Shown here one piece after another: positions 63,558-64,000 of a DNA stretch of 64,000 bases (within the stretch, counting starts at the first letter, position 1; every line of letters starts with the position of its first letter). This DNA is from Candidatus Dechloromonas phosphorivorans (lineage in GTDB: Bacteria; Pseudomonadota; Gammaproteobacteria; Burkholderiales; Rhodocyclaceae): contig JADKIP010000002.1 of assembly GCA_016721185.1 (NCBI GenBank), forward strand, positions 32,908 through 96,907, written 5' to 3'. Made by a program: the position numbers and the translations under genes. The notes below the pieces were generated by a model. That model ran no database searches, was not told the DNA's origin, and was given only the letters and a program-made list of their open reading frames with translations.

Positions 63558-64000
63558 TGCTTTCGGCAATGATCCCGACAAAGCCATTGATCCTGGTCAT
63601 CGAAGATGATCCCGGGATTGCTGTGCTTGAAACAGAGTTGCTTGAAGATATTGGTTGCGATGTCGTCTCGACTCGGAGCGGTAAGGATGCGCTGGATTGG
63701 TTGGCGACATCAACACCGACGTTGATGTTGATGGACTTTTCATTGCCGGATACCAATGCCATCAATTTGCTGGAGCGCATTGCCGAATGCGGACTCAAGC
63801 AACCGCCTTTTATTGTGGCCACTGGTGCAGGGGATGAGCATGTGGCAGTGGACCTCATGCGCCGGGGGGCTTTGAATTATCTGATCAAGGATCACGCATT
63901 TCTTGATCGTTTGCCGAGTGCTATTCAGCGTGCGCTGACTGAACTGGATATGAAGCAGCGTTTGGCGGTCGCCGAAAGTCGTTTGCGTTTGGCGGCCCGG
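63557..64000 (+). CDS. Response-regulator-headed signalling protein, N-terminal part (cut by window edge)
   Basis: The frame starts at 63557 (MLSAMIPTKP, TGATG overlap with the previous stop; 63569 is an alternative) and is open to the end. It has a receiver domain (VIEDDPG, acceptor in LMLMDFSLPDTN, Lys in YLIKDHAF) followed by a helix (LDMKQRLAVAESRLRLA) that typically leads into PAS, GGDEF or kinase domains. The output domain lies beyond the window. Confidence 0.88.
   Translation, partial: MLSAMIPTKPLILVIEDDPGIAVLETELLEDIGCDVVSTRSGKDALDWLATSTPTLMLMDFSLPDTNAINLLERIAECGLKQPPFIVATGAGDEHVAVDLMRRGALNYLIKDHAFLDRLPSAIQRALTELDMKQRLAVAESRLRLAAR

Overview
The window looks like a chromosome segment of a betaproteobacterium of the Rhodocyclales (Dechloromonas/Azonexus type). 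This is inferred from gene content: many c-type cytochromes, a PHA synthase with an RNase-like beta-CASP protein and a universal stress protein beside it, a NAD-linked hoxFUYHW hydrogenase, a vitamin B12-dependent class II ribonucleotide reductase, hemerythrin/DUF2249 genes and FecI/FecR iron uptake. No rRNA, tRNA or CRISPR array was seen.

Layout. 1-9.1 kb is an alcohol/aldehyde oxidation locus: a NarX/LuxR-type two-component pair, small cytochromes c, an ExaC/AldB-type aldehyde dehydrogenase with its DUF779 partner, cytochrome b561, a periplasmic binding protein, cytochrome c-550 PedF and a sigma-54 activator. Three good -24/-12 promoters sit in front of the dehydrogenase, pedF and the activator. 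9.1-13.0 kb (minus strand) is an oxygen/NO-type module: a minimal cytosolic chemoreceptor-like protein directly coupled to a di-iron metallo-beta-lactamase-fold protein, then an FNR/DNR-like box and hemerythrin, DUF2249, a polytopic membrane protein and SirB2. 13.1-16.9 kb holds phaC, a beta-CASP hydrolase and a universal stress protein. 17-22.8 kb is a YhiI-RbbA-YhhJ exporter with an exported protein of unknown function. 22.9-34.2 kb is a Crp/Fnr regulator and a TonB-dependent iron island (ExbD, ExbB, TonB, PepSY, two receptors, FecR, FecI, DJ-1). 34.5-38.7 kb has small envelope genes and an OmpA-type lipoprotein gene split by an IS1182-like element. 38.8-44.0 kb is hoxFUYHW. 44.3-49.9 kb is fabI, a kinase-like/tyrosine-phosphatase pair, a hydrolase, phaJ-like, pta and ackA. 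50-53 kb is nrdJ behind two NrdR boxes. 53-60.7 kb has a RIO-type kinase, a BNR-repeat protein and a c-di-GMP group (tandem receiver, HD-GYP, EAL). The window ends in a histidine kinase/response regulator cluster.

How it works together: alcohol oxidation feeds periplasmic cytochromes and makes acetate; ack/pta, fabI, phaJ and phaC link acetyl-CoA to lipid and PHA; hydrogenase supplies NADH; FNR-type control and di-iron proteins suggest life across oxic/anoxic changes.

Data quality: at least 12 apparent one- or two-base frameshifts interrupt otherwise well-conserved genes, mostly beyond 36 kb. The simplest reading is residual sequencing or assembly indels; frameshifted genes are given below with their reconstructed extents.
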